This document shows positions 46,368 through 59,183 of a stretch of 64,000 nucleotides of DNA, piece after piece; position 1 is the first letter of the stretch; each line of letters starts with the position of its first letter. Origin of the DNA: Ophiura sarsii. Taxonomy: Eukaryota > Echinodermata > Ophiuroidea > Amphilepidida > Ophiuridae. Made by a program: the position numbers and the translations under genes. The notes below the pieces were generated by a model. It saw only the letters and a program-made list of their open reading frames with translations, was not told where the DNA came from and did no database searches. The stretch spans positions 62,907,431-62,971,430 of the forward strand of contig CM069442.1 of assembly GCA_035610835.1 (NCBI GenBank). Reading direction: 5' to 3'.

Positions 46368-48419
46368 CACTGCAAAAAGGTTGCTTAAATATTTACTCAA
46401 CATTTTACACAACGTTGTTGAAGTATGTAACCGCTCAACAGTTGCGTAAAATGTACCCAACACCGTTGGATAACATGCATGTTTTCACCAACAGTTGAAC
46501 AATTCCAGTTACTCAGCAGTTGCACAATTTTAATTACACAACAGTTGGGTATTATTAATTAACCATTTGTTGGGCATTTTGTGACTGTTGCTTAATTTGT
46601 GAATTGTTTTCATTATATTATATTGAGCATTTTTGTATAGCAACTGTTGCTTAATTTATCAAATGTAGCCATATGTTGGGTATTTTATTTGTGACAAGTT
46701 TTTATTATACATGTATATTGAGCATTTTTGTATAGCAACACGGGGTAGGCAAATAATGTGAATTCTGGGCGAGGCAGCAGAGCTACATACATCACTTCCT
46801 CCCGGTAGTGAACCGGTAACTTGTAATGGGAATTCTAGGCGATGCAGCAGAGCTACATACACTATTCCCTTTCGGTAGTGAATCTGTAATTTATTGTACT
46901 TACTTGCTTACTTGCTTAATTCGAGTTGTGTTCTCGATCTACAATGGCTCTCCACACTTTCCTGTCCTGCATTGCTGTCTTTAAGTCTCCTACATCCAAA
47001 CCAGTGTCCTGTTTAAGCACATCGATGTAAGTTAGGGCAGGTCTTCCAGGTTTCCTTCTCCCATGCTTTGGTATCCAGTGAACCAGCTTTGACACGCATT
47101 CTTGACTCCTAAAGCAGTGGCCTGAGAATCTTGTCCTTCTCTCCCTGATCTTTTGGGTGATTTTGGGGAGATCTCCCTACAGCTCTGTGTTAGTTGTATG
47201 TTGCTTCCAGTGAATGTTGAGGACAGCCCTCAGCATACGAGTATAACAGCCGTCAAGTTGCTTTGCTAGCTTAGGGGTGGTGGTCCATGCCTCACAGCCA
47301 TATAGTAACACAGATTCAACAGTTGCTGCGAACAGGCGAAGTTTGAATTTTCTTGGTAGGGTGGATTTCCAGATCTTGTTCAGCTTCCCACAGGCTCTCC
47401 AAGCTACTGCCTTGCGTTGCTTGATATCCGTTTCAGTGTTTGACATCCAGGCACCAAGGTATTTGAAATCGTTTACTTCATCTAGTTTGGTTCCATAATT
47501 TGTTCTGATTTCCACAGCACTTGTTTAGTTGTATGCCATGAACTTTGTCTTCTTTGCATTCATAGACAAGCCAACTTTAGCCACTGATGTCTCGACCCTC
47601 TGAAGCAGATCTTGTGCCTGGTGTAGTTCTTCAGACAGCAGGGCAATATCGTCTGCAAAGTCAAAGTCTGTCACTGCTACAGGTCCAATCCTTCTGCTTC
47701 TTCGCTTTTCAAGGTGGAATCCAAGCTCTTCTTCCTTTCCTGTTATAGCCATTCTCAATTTATTGTAACATGCTATTTAACTAGGCCTATATCTATAATA
47801 TCTGACATCTCTTATCATTGGTGTTATTTACTGTGAACGTTTGCCAAACGTAGTCTTGCTATCTGGGTATGAAGGTATAAAGACAGAATAAATCTAATTG
47901 TGGTCCTGCGCTGCAAAAAGGTTTCTTAAATATTTACTCAACATTTTACACAACGTTGTTCAAGTATGCAACCGCAACTGTTAAGTAAAATTTGCCCAAC
48001 ACCGTTAGATAACATGTTTTCACCAACAGTTGAACAATTCTAGTTACTCAAAAGTTAGGCAATTATATTCACTCAACAGTTGTTCAAGTATGCAACAGCT
48101 CACGAAATTGGCTTTTTTGGACAACAGTTGCCTAAAATTACATGTGCGTAACTTGCATCAACTGTTGCGTGATTGTCCTCAATGCTCATGCAACAGTTGC
48201 CAAAGTGGAATATTTTACGCAACATATTTTAGCAACAGAAACAGTTTCCACCAACATTTTAAGGACATTGTTTTCGACGAATTGCTCAACGCTGGGGATT
48301 TTTTACTTTTATACAACGCCTTACTTTCTACATATATTGAATGAATTTTAATCAACACGTCAACCAACGGATGATAAAAGTACTTTTAGCAACGTATTTT
48401 AAGCAACCTTTTAGCAGTG
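46368..48419. mobile_element. TA-flanked TIR element rich in CAACAGTTG words, with nested LINE fragment
   Basis: The left end CACTGCAAAAAGGTTGCTTA lies after TA (46366-46367). The right end ...TTTTAAGCAACCTTTTAGCAGTG lies before TA (48420-48421); the two are inverted. The sequence next to the left end (AATATTTACTCAACATTTTACACAACGTTGTT...) is repeated in direct orientation at about 47910-48100, so one internal end has been duplicated. CAACAGTTG and CAACNGTTG words recur about every 20-40 bp in 46390-46700 and 47950-48300. The middle was invaded by a LINE fragment (46905-47758). A 70-bp direct repeat with GCAGCAGAGCTACATACA lies at 46758-46894. Confidence 0.82.
46905..47758 (-). pseudogene. 5'-truncated LINE reverse transcriptase fragment (intron 1)
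   Basis: Read on the minus strand from 47758, the frame includes DFDFADDIALLSEE, the FADD form of the RT catalytic motif, then NAKKTKFMAYN and, after one in-frame TAA, EIRTNYG...DFKYLGAWMSNTETDI, AVAWRACGKLNKIWKS, VESVLLYGCEAWT and YTRMLRAVLNIHW. After a further stop at 47177 and a frame change the C-terminal tail continues (RRTRFSGHC, PKHGRRKPGRPALTYIDVL, DRKVWRAIVDRE). This is the palm-thumb and C-terminal region of a non-LTR retrotransposon RT. Endonuclease, RT motifs before FADD and the 5' end are missing, and stops and a frameshift make it dead. The 3' end runs into a short GCAAGTAA repeat. Confidence 0.88.
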
Positions 48420-48887
48420 TAGATTCTTGAATGGTAATAATCCTCAAGTGTTTATATGATATACTTGTACGATAGCCATGGAAAATGTTATTCATCCTCT
48501 TTAAACTAGTAAATAGGTGTTGGTGAAATGAATTATGATATTGTTTATAGCCTTTCTTATCTCCAAGTAGAATGTTTTTGCTATATCAAGTTGCATACCG
48601 GTATTATAGTCATATTGAAATGTGATATAGTCATATAGAATGTCGCTGTTTTATCTGGCCCTTCAGCATGTTTAAAGTAATAGTATAACCGTTGAGCAGT
48701 ATGCTCTACATTCTAAATGTGAAAGAGTGAAAAAAAGATAAAAAGTCAACAGAGTGACCAATCGTTTAGAGGAAGTGAAGTTCACTCTCGAAAAAGAGTG
48801 ATAAAAGTCACACGTAGGAAAGAATGACCTCCTATCGCTACTAGAAAAGTAACTCCTATCGCTATTGAACGGTACAGATGGAACCAT

Positions 48888-49012
48888 TGAAAGCGAGGTT
48901 CTCCTCTCACCACGCACTGTAACGCCACACTGCGTCGGTGGTTTCACGCAGGTGTGTGTGCATCGCGTGACGCGGTTGGGCGCGCTGATCAGAGGGGAGA
49001 GCCTCGCTTTCA
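48888..49012. mobile_element. 125-bp MITE-like hairpin with TGAAAGCGAGG ends
   Basis: TGAAAGCGAGGTTCTCCTCTC at the left is matched inverted by GAGGGGAGAGCCTCGCTTTCA at the right (two mismatches over 21). The GC-rich interior contrasts with its AT-rich surroundings. No target duplication is evident. The 120-codon minus-strand ORF at 48672-49034 spans it without recognisable domains. Confidence 0.65.
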
Positions 49013-51084
49013 GCGTATAGAGTGAACTGTTCACTCTAATTGAGAGTTAAAGGTTTATTCAGTGATGTCTTGGAGGCTGCACCCTCAATCTTGATCCTGA
49101 TCTTGATACCAACTGGGATTTGTACATTTTTACAATTGTATTACATGTCGTCTGCAGACGCATGCCGCGTGAAAAGTGTTAGTAATGTATATGATTGAGC
49201 AAATAATGCACATTATAGATATTGCTACTGGGTCTATTGTTTAGTATACTGGTAAAACGGTCACGCTTTTATTCATATTGAATTTAAAATGGTTGAAAAC
49301 AATACTCTCCAAACCGAGTTTCTATTTGATTATTCAATGGACCAAAACACATCCATCAAGTCGCATGATTTAATGATAACATTTATCTTATAAATCTAGA
49401 ATGTTTTAAAGAGATCCATTATACCGTCATGTGCATAAACGTATACATGAGAGTTTTTCTTTCTAAGAAATGGACCACTTCTTTATAGTATATGTTTACA
49501 TTAAAGATTTAACATTACAATTTACATCGTATGTAGACATTTGACACAAATAGAATCTGATAAAACATATGTCACTATTCCGTTGCATATGCGCGAAGCC
49601 TAGTTTTACGTCAGAGCTACCCACTACCCACGTATACAGTGCACAAAATACAGTTGCATTATTGAGGCGGGGGTATATAGGATAAATACTGAGAGTTCTG
49701 GGTACTTAGACAGACTGACGTATTGTTAAACCCACAGTGAAGTAATCGTGCAATGTTATGCATTATAAAAAGCATAATTCATTCACCTACATTAACACTA
49801 TAACATAGGCAGATAAGTCCAGGTATTCTCCCATATTTCTGGCACACGTATGCAATAGACTGCTTCAGTCTCGCTTTCACCAAAATGCTACCTATTTTAA
49901 GGGTTTTGAAATTCAAAATCAATAGACCCCTTTTGAGCATTCTGCCGAACTTTACGTTGTCAAGGATGGCCAAGAGTGTCAGGCTTACACCCGTATCCAA
50001 TTCATACCCCCCCCCCCCCCCCCCGGATAAAAACGAATCAAATAGAAAAAGAGAAAGCTATCATATATTCACCTTAGCCCGTAGTCTGTCAATTTCAGTC
50101 AGTTGGCATGATAAAATTTGACATAGATGGCGGCGGCAAAATCCGCAGATATGATATCAGTGTTTGTTTAACTTGATTAAGGAACTGTCAGTTAAACACT
50201 GAACCAATTTCGAGAAAAAAACCAGCTTAATTAAAAGCACTCAATAAAAAGATACAAGTGATCATATCCTTTTACAAAAAATTCATAAATTTCTACTTAG
50301 AGATTGACTGACTCAACAAAGGTTTTGCTTAAAATAATCCAAAATGAACACGCGTCTTCAGTAATTGGTAGATTAATTCTTGCCTGGGAGAAAATCTGCG
50401 ACGAAACGAAAATAATATCAAATTTCACATCGGTACTCAAGTACAAACTCCACGTACAGCAATCTGTTAAGAGAATACAGGGGAAACCTTTGTTCCATTT
50501 ACTTCAATACCATGAACAAAAATAAGTCGATAAAAAAATGTTTACATGTATATATAATATGAGGACTTCTAATACCGATATCCTAAGCTCCCGCTTTCAT
50601 TCTAGAATGTATATTAAGCTTAAACTATAGTAGCGAGTGTCATTCAACGTTATAACTCGGCTTATCAAAATACTAGTTAACTGACATTTTATATAATATG
50701 TTTAATAGTCGAACGTTTAATCATATTCATATGTCTTAATCATACTTGACTATCATTCATATAGCCTACGCAATTACATGTAATTAGTGATTTGGTATGA
50801 CGGATCTTGTAACGTTTCTGTTATAAAACTAAAGTTAAAACAACGATGGACAAACGAACCCTTAATGCTACATATGCTCGCCGTCCGTCAAAGTTTCTGT
50901 AACACGCAACCATGAGCAATGTATTGGTACTCATAACAGATTGGTTTATGTTCCAATAGCCATTGTTCTATTCACTATTTCAAGCAATGCTTCTTACTCC
51001 TAAGTTGAATCCAGTTATAATGGTATACAATTTCTTGGACCAAGACCAACTCCTTTTTTACTAACATAAGTGAACTGTCATGAA
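49013..51084. other. Intron sequence, no gene recognised
   Basis: A fragment of the TTAA MITE terminus (CATGCCGCGTGAAAAGTGTTA, about 49160-49180) and a C18 tract (50008-50025) are the only structures seen. A 73-codon ORF at 50304-50525 (+, MTDSTKVLLKIIQNEHASS...) has a protein-like composition but no recognised family and lies within the intron. Confidence 0.5.
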
Positions 51085-51336
51085 ACTTAGACCGCATTGC
51101 AAAACGAGTCCGTATGGATCATACGTATAAGTGACTTGTACGTAAGACTTATACGATAGTCGCCAAGGTAATATTTTGCATCACCATACGTACAAGTGCC
51201 CATACAATTGAACTGAGACCGGTGATTGTACGTTAAGTGATGCAAAGTATAACTTTAGCGACAATTATATAAGTCTTACGTGCGAGTCACTTATACGTAT
51301 GAGCCATACGTACTTGTTTTGCAGTCCAGCCTTAAG
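51085..51336. mobile_element. TIR MITE with TGCAAAACGAGTCCGTATGG ends
   Basis: The left arm (GCATTGCAAAACGAGTCCG, ATCATACGTATAAGTGACTTG, ACGTAAGACTTATA) is matched inverted by the right arm for about 110 bp, so nearly the whole 250 bp is foldback. A related diverged sequence (GCGCATACGTATAAGTGA...GTGAACTGAGACCGATG) lies at 33150-33225. Confidence 0.78.
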
Positions 51337-51429
51337 CTTGACAATTTTCCATCACTTCAAATCTGTAAATAGTTCAGCTCTGCTTTAAGAACTTTAATTC
51401 TTCCTATTCTAGTCTTTTAACATGTTTAA

Positions 51430-52065
51430 GGGGGGGCTCAAGGAAGTCACTTTTTGAATTTTGTGAGTGCTGTCATTATTGAACTATGACTCAAATTTAT
51501 ATACAAGTATACATTTTTGGAAAGGAAATGGATCAGAGAATCCAAATCCAAAAATGTTGATTTTGTGGACCCACATATTTTTTGAACAAAGCTAACAAAA
51601 ATAATTGTGAGTAAATAATGCCCAATCGCTTGATGATGATGTAAAGACACTTACTTAAAGATGGATTTTTCATTTGTTAACCTAATCTAATTTTTTTTAA
51701 ACCATTTTTACCACTTTGTTGGCACTTTTTGGTCAAAATTTCAAACAATATAAGATTAGGTTAAAAATTGAGAAATTCGTCCCTAAGTTAGTGTCTTTAC
51801 ATCATAATCAAGCGATTTGGGCATTTTTTACTCAAAAATTATTTTTGTTAGCTTTGTTAAAACAAAATTGGATCAAAAAAGTGAATTTTGTGATTTTTTT
51901 TCAAAAATCAACATTTGTTGTCAAAATTGATGCCAAATTTGGATTCTCTGATCCATTTTCTTTCCAAAAATGTATACCTTTATATGCATTTGATTAGTAG
52001 CTCAATAATTATAGCACTCACAAAAAAATCAAAAAATCAAATCAAAAACTTCCTTGAGTCCCCCC
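51430..52065. mobile_element. TTAA-flanked foldback element, 636 bp
   Basis: TTAA at 51426-51429 and 52066-52069 encloses inverted ends GGGGGGGCTCAAGGAAG and CTTCCTTGAGTCCCCCC. The arms are similar over about 250 bp each (TTTCTTTCCAAAAATGTATA and complement; GTCTTTACATCAT.ATCAAGCGAT and complement). TTAA target choice suggests piggyBac-type mobilisation. No transposase. Confidence 0.82.
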
Positions 52066-53270
52066 TTAACATAGCAACTTTTTTTAACATAGCAAAATGC
52101 AAACTTCACTGATAGTGAATTACTTTGAGTCAGCTGGATTTAGCGGAGACAGAAATTTGGCGAGAATTGGGTTCTCGTAAGAATCCAAGTTAGTTTTGTA
52201 ACTATAAACTGTGTAACACACTACCGTATTTGCAAATATGAATTGCAAAAATCTAAATCTTCTAACCCTGTTAAGCAGTGACATACAAGTCCCTGTATTC
52301 GGTGTCATACTGCTATAGACATATTTCCACCAGCGTGTGCGTACGTACAAGTAAACCCAGAAGCGCATATTTGACGCTTTCAAAAAATGACCGCAAAAAT
52401 GCATTGCATAGTTGTTCGCGCATTTCGTGCATCTGGACGCAGCTTTGCGAACAACAACAAAACACGCTGGCGTGAAATTGGTTGAATTTCGTCCATAAAA
52501 TTATGACAGCGACTATAAAAGCACAGATCTGTGGGCAATACATGCACGACACAGATCAGTACGCAGTCAGGTATGCGAGAACATTTTCTCAAGTAAATTT
52601 ACTGAACACGTGACTCCTGTTGACTTGGTTCCGGGATATGAACCCCTCACTGTAGGAATATTATAAGGGAACACAAGAAAATGGAAACAACACGGGCTGT
52701 GGCAAAATGATTTACATTTGAGACGGCCTATAACATATTTGATCCAGAATTAGAACATATTAGACACATTTGTACCAACGGAAATAAATATTCGCTGACG
52801 GAAAGCGAAGGTACAGTGATTTTAAGACCCGATTTTAGAACCATTTCAGTGGATTTTTAGTGGAAGACGGAGCGATTGTGCGGAGCGATTATGATAGCAA
52901 GGATTACGTCAACTCTATTGACTAATTAATATCCAAAGCTCATCAATAGCACGAACTTAATACTGCTGATAACTTATATCGACAAAACTCTACGATGACT
53001 GACAGCATTTATAAATGGCGTAATGCATTCACCATTAACATAGTCGCCTCCTCTTATTTACATATTCAGTAAATTTTCTCGAGAAAGAAAATATTCTCCG
53101 TACACCTGACTGGTAGGTGACATCTATGTATGATCAACAGTGTCCATGTTGTATTGTACACGCCTAGTACTTCCATAATGTGATGTAATGTTGCGTGAAT
53201 TGCTAAATGGAACAAAGAGGGCTCTGGCGCAGTGCTATAATCAGTTTTGCCCTCATAGCTCAAATGCATT
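52066..53270. other. Intron sequence, no gene recognised
   Basis: Overlapping ORFs on both strands at 52120-52592 are mutually incompatible and show no domains. No repeat of note. Confidence 0.5.
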
Positions 53271-53444
53271 AAGGCAAATGTTAGTCAAGTTATGACTGAG
53301 AAGGTAGAACCTGTTGACTGACCCTCGTAAAATATTTCTTCTTTTTTTCTTCAAATTAAGGCAAATGTTAGTCAAGTTATGACTGAGTAGGTAGGACCTG
53401 TTGACTGACCCTCGTAAAATGTTTCTTTTTTTCTTCAAATTAAA
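53271..53444. repeat. 87-bp tandem duplication, two copies
   Basis: AAGGCAAATGTTAGTCAAGTTATGACTGAG...TTGACTGACCCTCGTAAAAT...TTCTTCAAATT occurs at 53271-53357 and again at 53358-53444, with few differences. Each copy holds CTGACCCTCGTA, which resembles the mariner-type terminus seen at 3511 and 15551. Confidence 0.9.
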
Positions 53445-55749
53445 TATATGGGGATTTTGACCGTCCTCTAGACGTGTAACTACCTACATGTATATAAGTC
53501 AGTTCACTGTTCAACGGGCAACTGTTATATCACAATTATGTTTGTTAATCCAAAAACTACGATTCACACGCCTCTTTATATTGCTTTATCATTTCTAGTG
53601 GGAGTAATATGCTGTATTAATTTACACCTTCCAGTTATGATATCGTTGTATTGACAAGTGTGCCATCGACCTATTAACACGGGTTATCTGATACCGCCCT
53701 TTTCTCTCTTATAAACAATTTTCAAACAGTTCCTGGGGGTTATTCTGACACTTAGATATTCATAGTAGGGGATTTTACCTACTCACAGGAACAGCTACGA
53801 ATGGTCCTTGGAATCATAACGCGAGTATTAGAAACAGTGTACCTGAAGTATATTATGTCGCTATGATTTTGGTTCTGTGATAATACATACACTAAGTATA
53901 AAAACAACACTGTCGTTAGGAAAATATTATAGCTAGCTACCTCTACAGATTCATAGTTAAAACGAAAACAATTGTTGTTATGATTGAAATAATGCCAGCA
54001 AAAGTGCCAATATGTAGAGTGAAAAACCTGAATCGGGTATTATCGTGTTGAATATTATTCTAAATACTTGGGTCATTTTCATTAGATTGCATCGATGACA
54101 TTGATTCTTAATAATACTGAAATGGCAATAACAAATTACACAGAATGACTTGTTTTAAAGATATTTTGAAAACAAATAATGTACTGAGTATTCAAACACC
54201 CAATATTTGCCACTTCTAGACATAATTGAAATACGCCACTTTAAGTTAATACCGTTGGCGCTTAAACATGCTGTTCCCATCATGACCTGTGTGTTGTAAT
54301 AGATTTCGTTATCCCTAAGCACTATCAAACTAGTTATAATGCGTTTTATAAAAGTCTTTGTTAAAATGCAAGATAACTAAAGGCATATCACGGTCGAAAA
54401 AGCGTGTGATGCCCGGAGGGATCGAATCACATACATGAGAGGAAGGGGCTAAAAGACGCAATTATGATGAATGTTACTTTGGGAATATTGATTTCCCCTT
54501 CCTGTGTTATCTTTAGTCTCATCTGAGTTCGTAATAGAAAATTACATTCACAACGGCACGCTGTCAAGAATCGAATTGTTGATGGCGACTATTTCCCCAG
54601 AGCTTAGAAGATTGTTTTTTGAAACAAAGAGTGCAATATGTGTAGTAATCATGCAAGGTATATTGACCCCACTCAGTGGTTGATTTGGCGAAAAGAGAGA
54701 CAAGACATTTTGGCGTCCTCTTATGCTGATACATTTACGTTTGTTTGTTTGCTTTTTTGTTTGTTGTGCTTTTCTGTATGTGTATTTTTGTTGTTACTTT
54801 GTGTAAGTTGTTTTTGTAATCAATCAATTGTTTTATTTACTCTTGGTAATTTTTTTCTTCTTCTTATTATCATTATTTTTATTTATCATTTTTGGTTTCT
54901 TTTTTTGTTATCATTCATTTTCTTTATTAATATTGATCGGTTTTACGTTCATTTCATTCTCCTTTTTTGATTTAGTCAATTTCTGAACATTTTCCTTTGC
55001 TGGTTTTGAGAAATTTAACAATTTCATACCAGTGCTGTGTTCATTACAAAAACGAAAAATACCGAAATCAATAAAAAGTCAATTTTCTTTCACATTTTCA
55101 TTAGTCCTTTACGCTTAATAAACATGTTATAATTTTTTAACTTGCCATTATTAGTATATTTTAAAGTTGATGCGTATAGAGTATATTGGATATTTGCATT
55201 TAATCTCACGTGATATGCGTATCTGAGTGACAGGGAAACAAACTTATCAAAGCCGCCATCTAAAGACTCGCGATAACGGTATCACTAACAAAGTGCAGGT
55301 ATCTAGGATTGCATTCATACCGGTTTATCTGGCCTCCAGCTGTGAGTCGGGATGCTACAGAGTTATTACAAACTTGTGAATACTAGTATAGTGTAGGATG
55401 GATTACAAAGTTTACATAAACATGTAGCAGCACGCAAGTTCATCTGTGATAGTAATACGATAGAGGAACTGACTGCGTGCTTTTGTTACGATCAAACTTC
55501 ACCCTAGATAAGTTATTATTACTTCAGACTATATGTATACAGTAGTTGTTCCATGTCCGGCTATCACCCGGAAGACCGCATTATGGGACATTGCACAGTG
55601 TAATAAGTGTTCACCTAATAATGCCCATCCGACCTCATCGAAACCTTTATACAGGGTGAATCAAAATAGTTGAGCACAGAGGCGAGCTTTGAACCATGAA
55701 ATGGTTGTTGTTTGTATAATGCTTATTTAATCTAGTTTATCTTCTAAAG
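53445..55749. other. Intron sequence, no gene recognised; T-rich tract
   Basis: About 54720-54980 is very T-rich (TTTGTTTG, TTTTTATTTATC) and produces a spurious hydrophobic 110-codon frame at 54638-54970. Near 55549-55660 a block with CCATGTCCGGC...CACCTAATAATGCCCAT is a diverged relative of 58790-58920. Confidence 0.5.
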
Positions 55750-56648
55750 AAAAGGAGGCAATCGACTGAAAAATAAGCAAAATGTGACAGGTTCTGTAAG
55801 CTGACTCCTTTCACCATTCCAATGGGATTTATACATTTAATACATTAAGACATGACTAAAATAGTATAAGATTCCACGCCAGTAAATAATTTCAGTCCTT
55901 GTAGAGACGACAATCAAAAGTTTTTTCTTAGCTTTCATCCTGTGGCCCATTGATTATAGAATTAATCAGAAATGGTACTTATTGCTCCCAAATGATTAAA
56001 GTTGTAGTTTAATCCTGATTTTAGGACTACTACCTAATACCACAGTGGAAAAAGACATATTTTCAATGCATTTTGTAGGTTTTTTGGATGTATTTTGATT
56101 GTAAATGATCTGGCAACATTTCTCAACTTTTTCTGATAAATGAGGGCGCTACATCAATTGTCAAACTTTGGGGTCTTATTTCTCAGAACTTTTGGGGATA
56201 CCATATATATTTGTTTTGATTAAATGATCAAATATATCATGAAATTTAAGGGAAATGTCAAATTGAAAATTCCAGTCGCTTTATAAGCGAGAAAATGGCT
56301 TTTTGTAACTACCATTTTACATGTAAACGCATAGGGAAACCATTTGGTGGTGTGAATTCATAAGCTGAAGAGCAATGGACTCAGAACTTGTATTTTCTGA
56401 ACCTGTCAAATATTTTTCTTCACAAATGTGATTGATTTATATAGTACAGTGCAACTGATCAAGAAACAAATGTCTCCATAACATTTCATTTGTGCGATAT
56501 AATTATTGCCTCAGTTACTATGCCAGTAATACAATAAATTACAGATAAGGGATGTCTTAACTATGGAAATCCCATTGAAATGGTGACAAAAGGAGTCAGC
56601 TTATAAGATTTGTCACATTTGCTTATTTTTCAATCGATTACTTTTGTG
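55750..56648. repeat. Inverted repeat with ~80-bp arms
   Basis: The left arm 55750-55831 (CAATCGACTGAAAAATAAGC, GTAAGCTGACTCCTTT, TTCCAATGGGATTT) is matched inverted at 56567-56648. About 730 bp of unrelated sequence lies between them. The right arm belongs to the 600-bp unit that is tandemly duplicated just downstream, so this may be the remnant of a TIR element caught in the duplication. Confidence 0.75.
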
Positions 56649-57643
56649 TTTCAATGCACACATCAAGGTCAAAGGGTGGTAACAAACCATTATTAAAAAG
56701 GAGGTTGCAATTTGTTCAGCCTTAATATGAAAGACATGAGAATAATCATTGTACCAAAAGATATATTCCTGATAAAACTCATAATTCAACCCATAATTTA
56801 GAACTATTTTCACAGTAGAGTTAAAGTAGATTTTCCATGTCCGGCATTCCTTAGAAAGACACATCTCGGAACATTTTAACAGGGAAGATGATATTTAAAG
56901 ATTCTTTTTAAAAACACCCCTCTACCTCACATATAAAACATTTATAAAAACACTCTGCTGAGAATAACCGACTAAACTGACTAAAATAGTATTAACTGAA
57001 GAGCAATGGACTCAGAACTTGTATTTTCTGAACCTGTCAAATATTGTTCTTCACAAATGTGATTTATTTATTTAGTAAAGTGCAACTGATCAAGAAACAA
57101 ATGTCTCCATAACATTTCATTTGTGCGATATATTGCCTCAGTTACTATGCCAGTAATACAATAAATTACAGATACATGCATTGGTAGTGAACACTCACTC
57201 CATTTCATCGTGCCACATAAGGGATGTCTTAACTATGGAAATCCCATTGAAATGGTGACAAAAGGGGTCAGCTTATAAGATTTGTCACATTTGCTTATTT
57301 TTCAATCGAATACTTTTGTGTTTCAATGCACACATCAAGGTCAAAGGGTGGTTACAAACCATTATTAAAAAAGGAGATTGCAATTTGTTCAGCCTAAATA
57401 TGAAAGACATGAGAATAATTATTGTACCAAAAGATATATTCCTGATAAAACTCATAAGTCTACCCATAATTTAGGACTATTTTCACAGTAGAGTTAAAGT
57501 AGATTTTCCATGTCCGGCATTCCTTAGAAAGACACATCTCGGAACATTTTAACAGGGAAGATTATATTTAAAGATTCTTTTTAAAAACACCACTCTACCT
57601 CACATATAAAACATTTATAAAAACACTCTGCTGAGAATAACCG
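56364..57643. repeat. Tandem duplication of a ~0.6-kb segment
   Basis: Copies 56364-56970 and 56995-57643 both run from CTGAAGAGCAATGGACTCAG to CACTCTGCTGAGAATAACCG and are highly similar. The second copy has about 45 bp extra (ACATGCATTGGTAGTGAACA...). Minus-strand ORFs in each copy (56613-56864 and 57285-57467) are related because the DNA is duplicated; they differ in length and show no domain. Confidence 0.93.
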
Positions 57644-59183
57644 TATACCCATGAGCGTTATACTAGTTAACGTATTCCCTCAAGAATATCAAAATAACCT
57701 TATGATATCAGGCTTTATAAGCGGTTTTCAATGTTCATCTAAAAACGCACACTAAACCTCATAAAACCATTTATTTAAGTAAGACACGCAACTGTGGATA
57801 ACTGTAAAATGTATAACTGTAGGTCACAGCCCTTAGACACCTGTAATATGTGGACATTATTCGCAACAATAAGTGGGCGGGACTTAGTATTGGCCTGCTC
57901 ATTTTGATATATAAAACAGGTGAAAATACAGTCACAAGAGTCTTGATTTTAGAAAATTGATACATGTTTAGGGATATTTAAAGAGAGTTTTCTAAGATTT
58001 GGATTTAACTCGGAATTGGTTTCACAAATATTGTTATTGCTTTTTGTTGGTATTACCTGGGACTAATATATATTAGTCCCAGGTATTACATGAATCTGAA
58101 AAATTCAAACCATTTTTACCCGTAAAAATTAAAATTAAAGACATGAACTATTTCTTTTACAACTTCCGAGTTGCTCCATATTTTTATGTTCATTATTGCA
58201 AGATTATTTTATTCATTTTGATCATACTGTTTCTAATATTTGAATTCTAGTAAATTAAAACACTGCTAAATGTTGGCACCGTAAATATAAATCACAGAGT
58301 GAGGCAATGGATATCTTAATTAGGCAATCCATATATCTAAACAAAAACAGTCCATTAATGTGTCATAAATACTAAAGCATAATTGAAGCTCCCGTATAAA
58401 ATATGAATTAATAGATAAATGTTTGTTTTAGTAATATTTTATCCAGTTATTTCTAAACATTCTTCATACATTTGTGAGCTTCATTCTCCACTGTAAACAT
58501 GTGTCTAAATCACTGACCAGGCCTATTGTACTATGTTACTACTCACGTAAAGGCATGATTGATTATTGGATTTTATGAATAGATCCATCAAGACCATCAC
58601 ATACCCAGAACGTTCATAGTTCTATTCATTATTTCCTCGATTCAAGTGTTTCTTTATTTTGGCACGTCAATCAAATAGATTTAGGTTTCTGAAACATTTC
58701 CCGCTCTAAGGTTGCGAGGTTATGATGTATGTTTTCCATTCCAGATGTAATTCCAAATTCAATCAAAATTCAAAGGCTACATAAATGTAGTGTTACCATT
58801 TCCGGCACTCCCCCGAAAGACACATCTTGAAAGAAAGTGACCGGGGAATTTCAAAATGTCCCGTATGAGTGTTTGCCTAATAACGTCCATTTGACCACAT
58901 ACAACCTTCATAAAGGGACAAGCAACCGAGGATGAATTACATAAGGAAGTCCCAAAGAATGGACCACTTTGTTATTGTTTTATCTTTTATCAATCAAACG
59001 CTACACTTGATCAACCAATAGAACATTAATGGGGTGATGCCACTTTGTTATTTGTTTACGGTTGTAAGTTATCACAGTTCCACATATTCCTGCTACAAGT
59101 TTTGATCCAATAACAACAATCTTAATGGTATTGACATTCCTTCAATCTAATCTATCTATTCTTTTATATATTTTTCCCATCAG
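57644..59183. other. 3' part of intron 1, no gene recognised
   Basis: Contains the 32-bp palindrome at 58054 and a diverged copy of the CCGGCACTCCCCCGAAAGACAC block. It ends with a pyrimidine tract and acceptor (TATATATTTTTCCCATCAG) directly before exon 2. Confidence 0.65.
58054..58085. repeat. Perfect 32-bp loopless palindrome
   Basis: TACCTGGGACTAATAT followed immediately by its exact reverse complement. No flanking repeats. The TATATA centre makes cruciform extrusion plausible, but no function can be read. Confidence 0.95.

Noticed and set aside
54638..54970. 110-codon plus-strand ORF resembling a membrane protein
   Set aside because: It lies in a T-rich tract, where Phe/Leu/Ile codons dominate in any open frame; no start context, homology or conserved motif.
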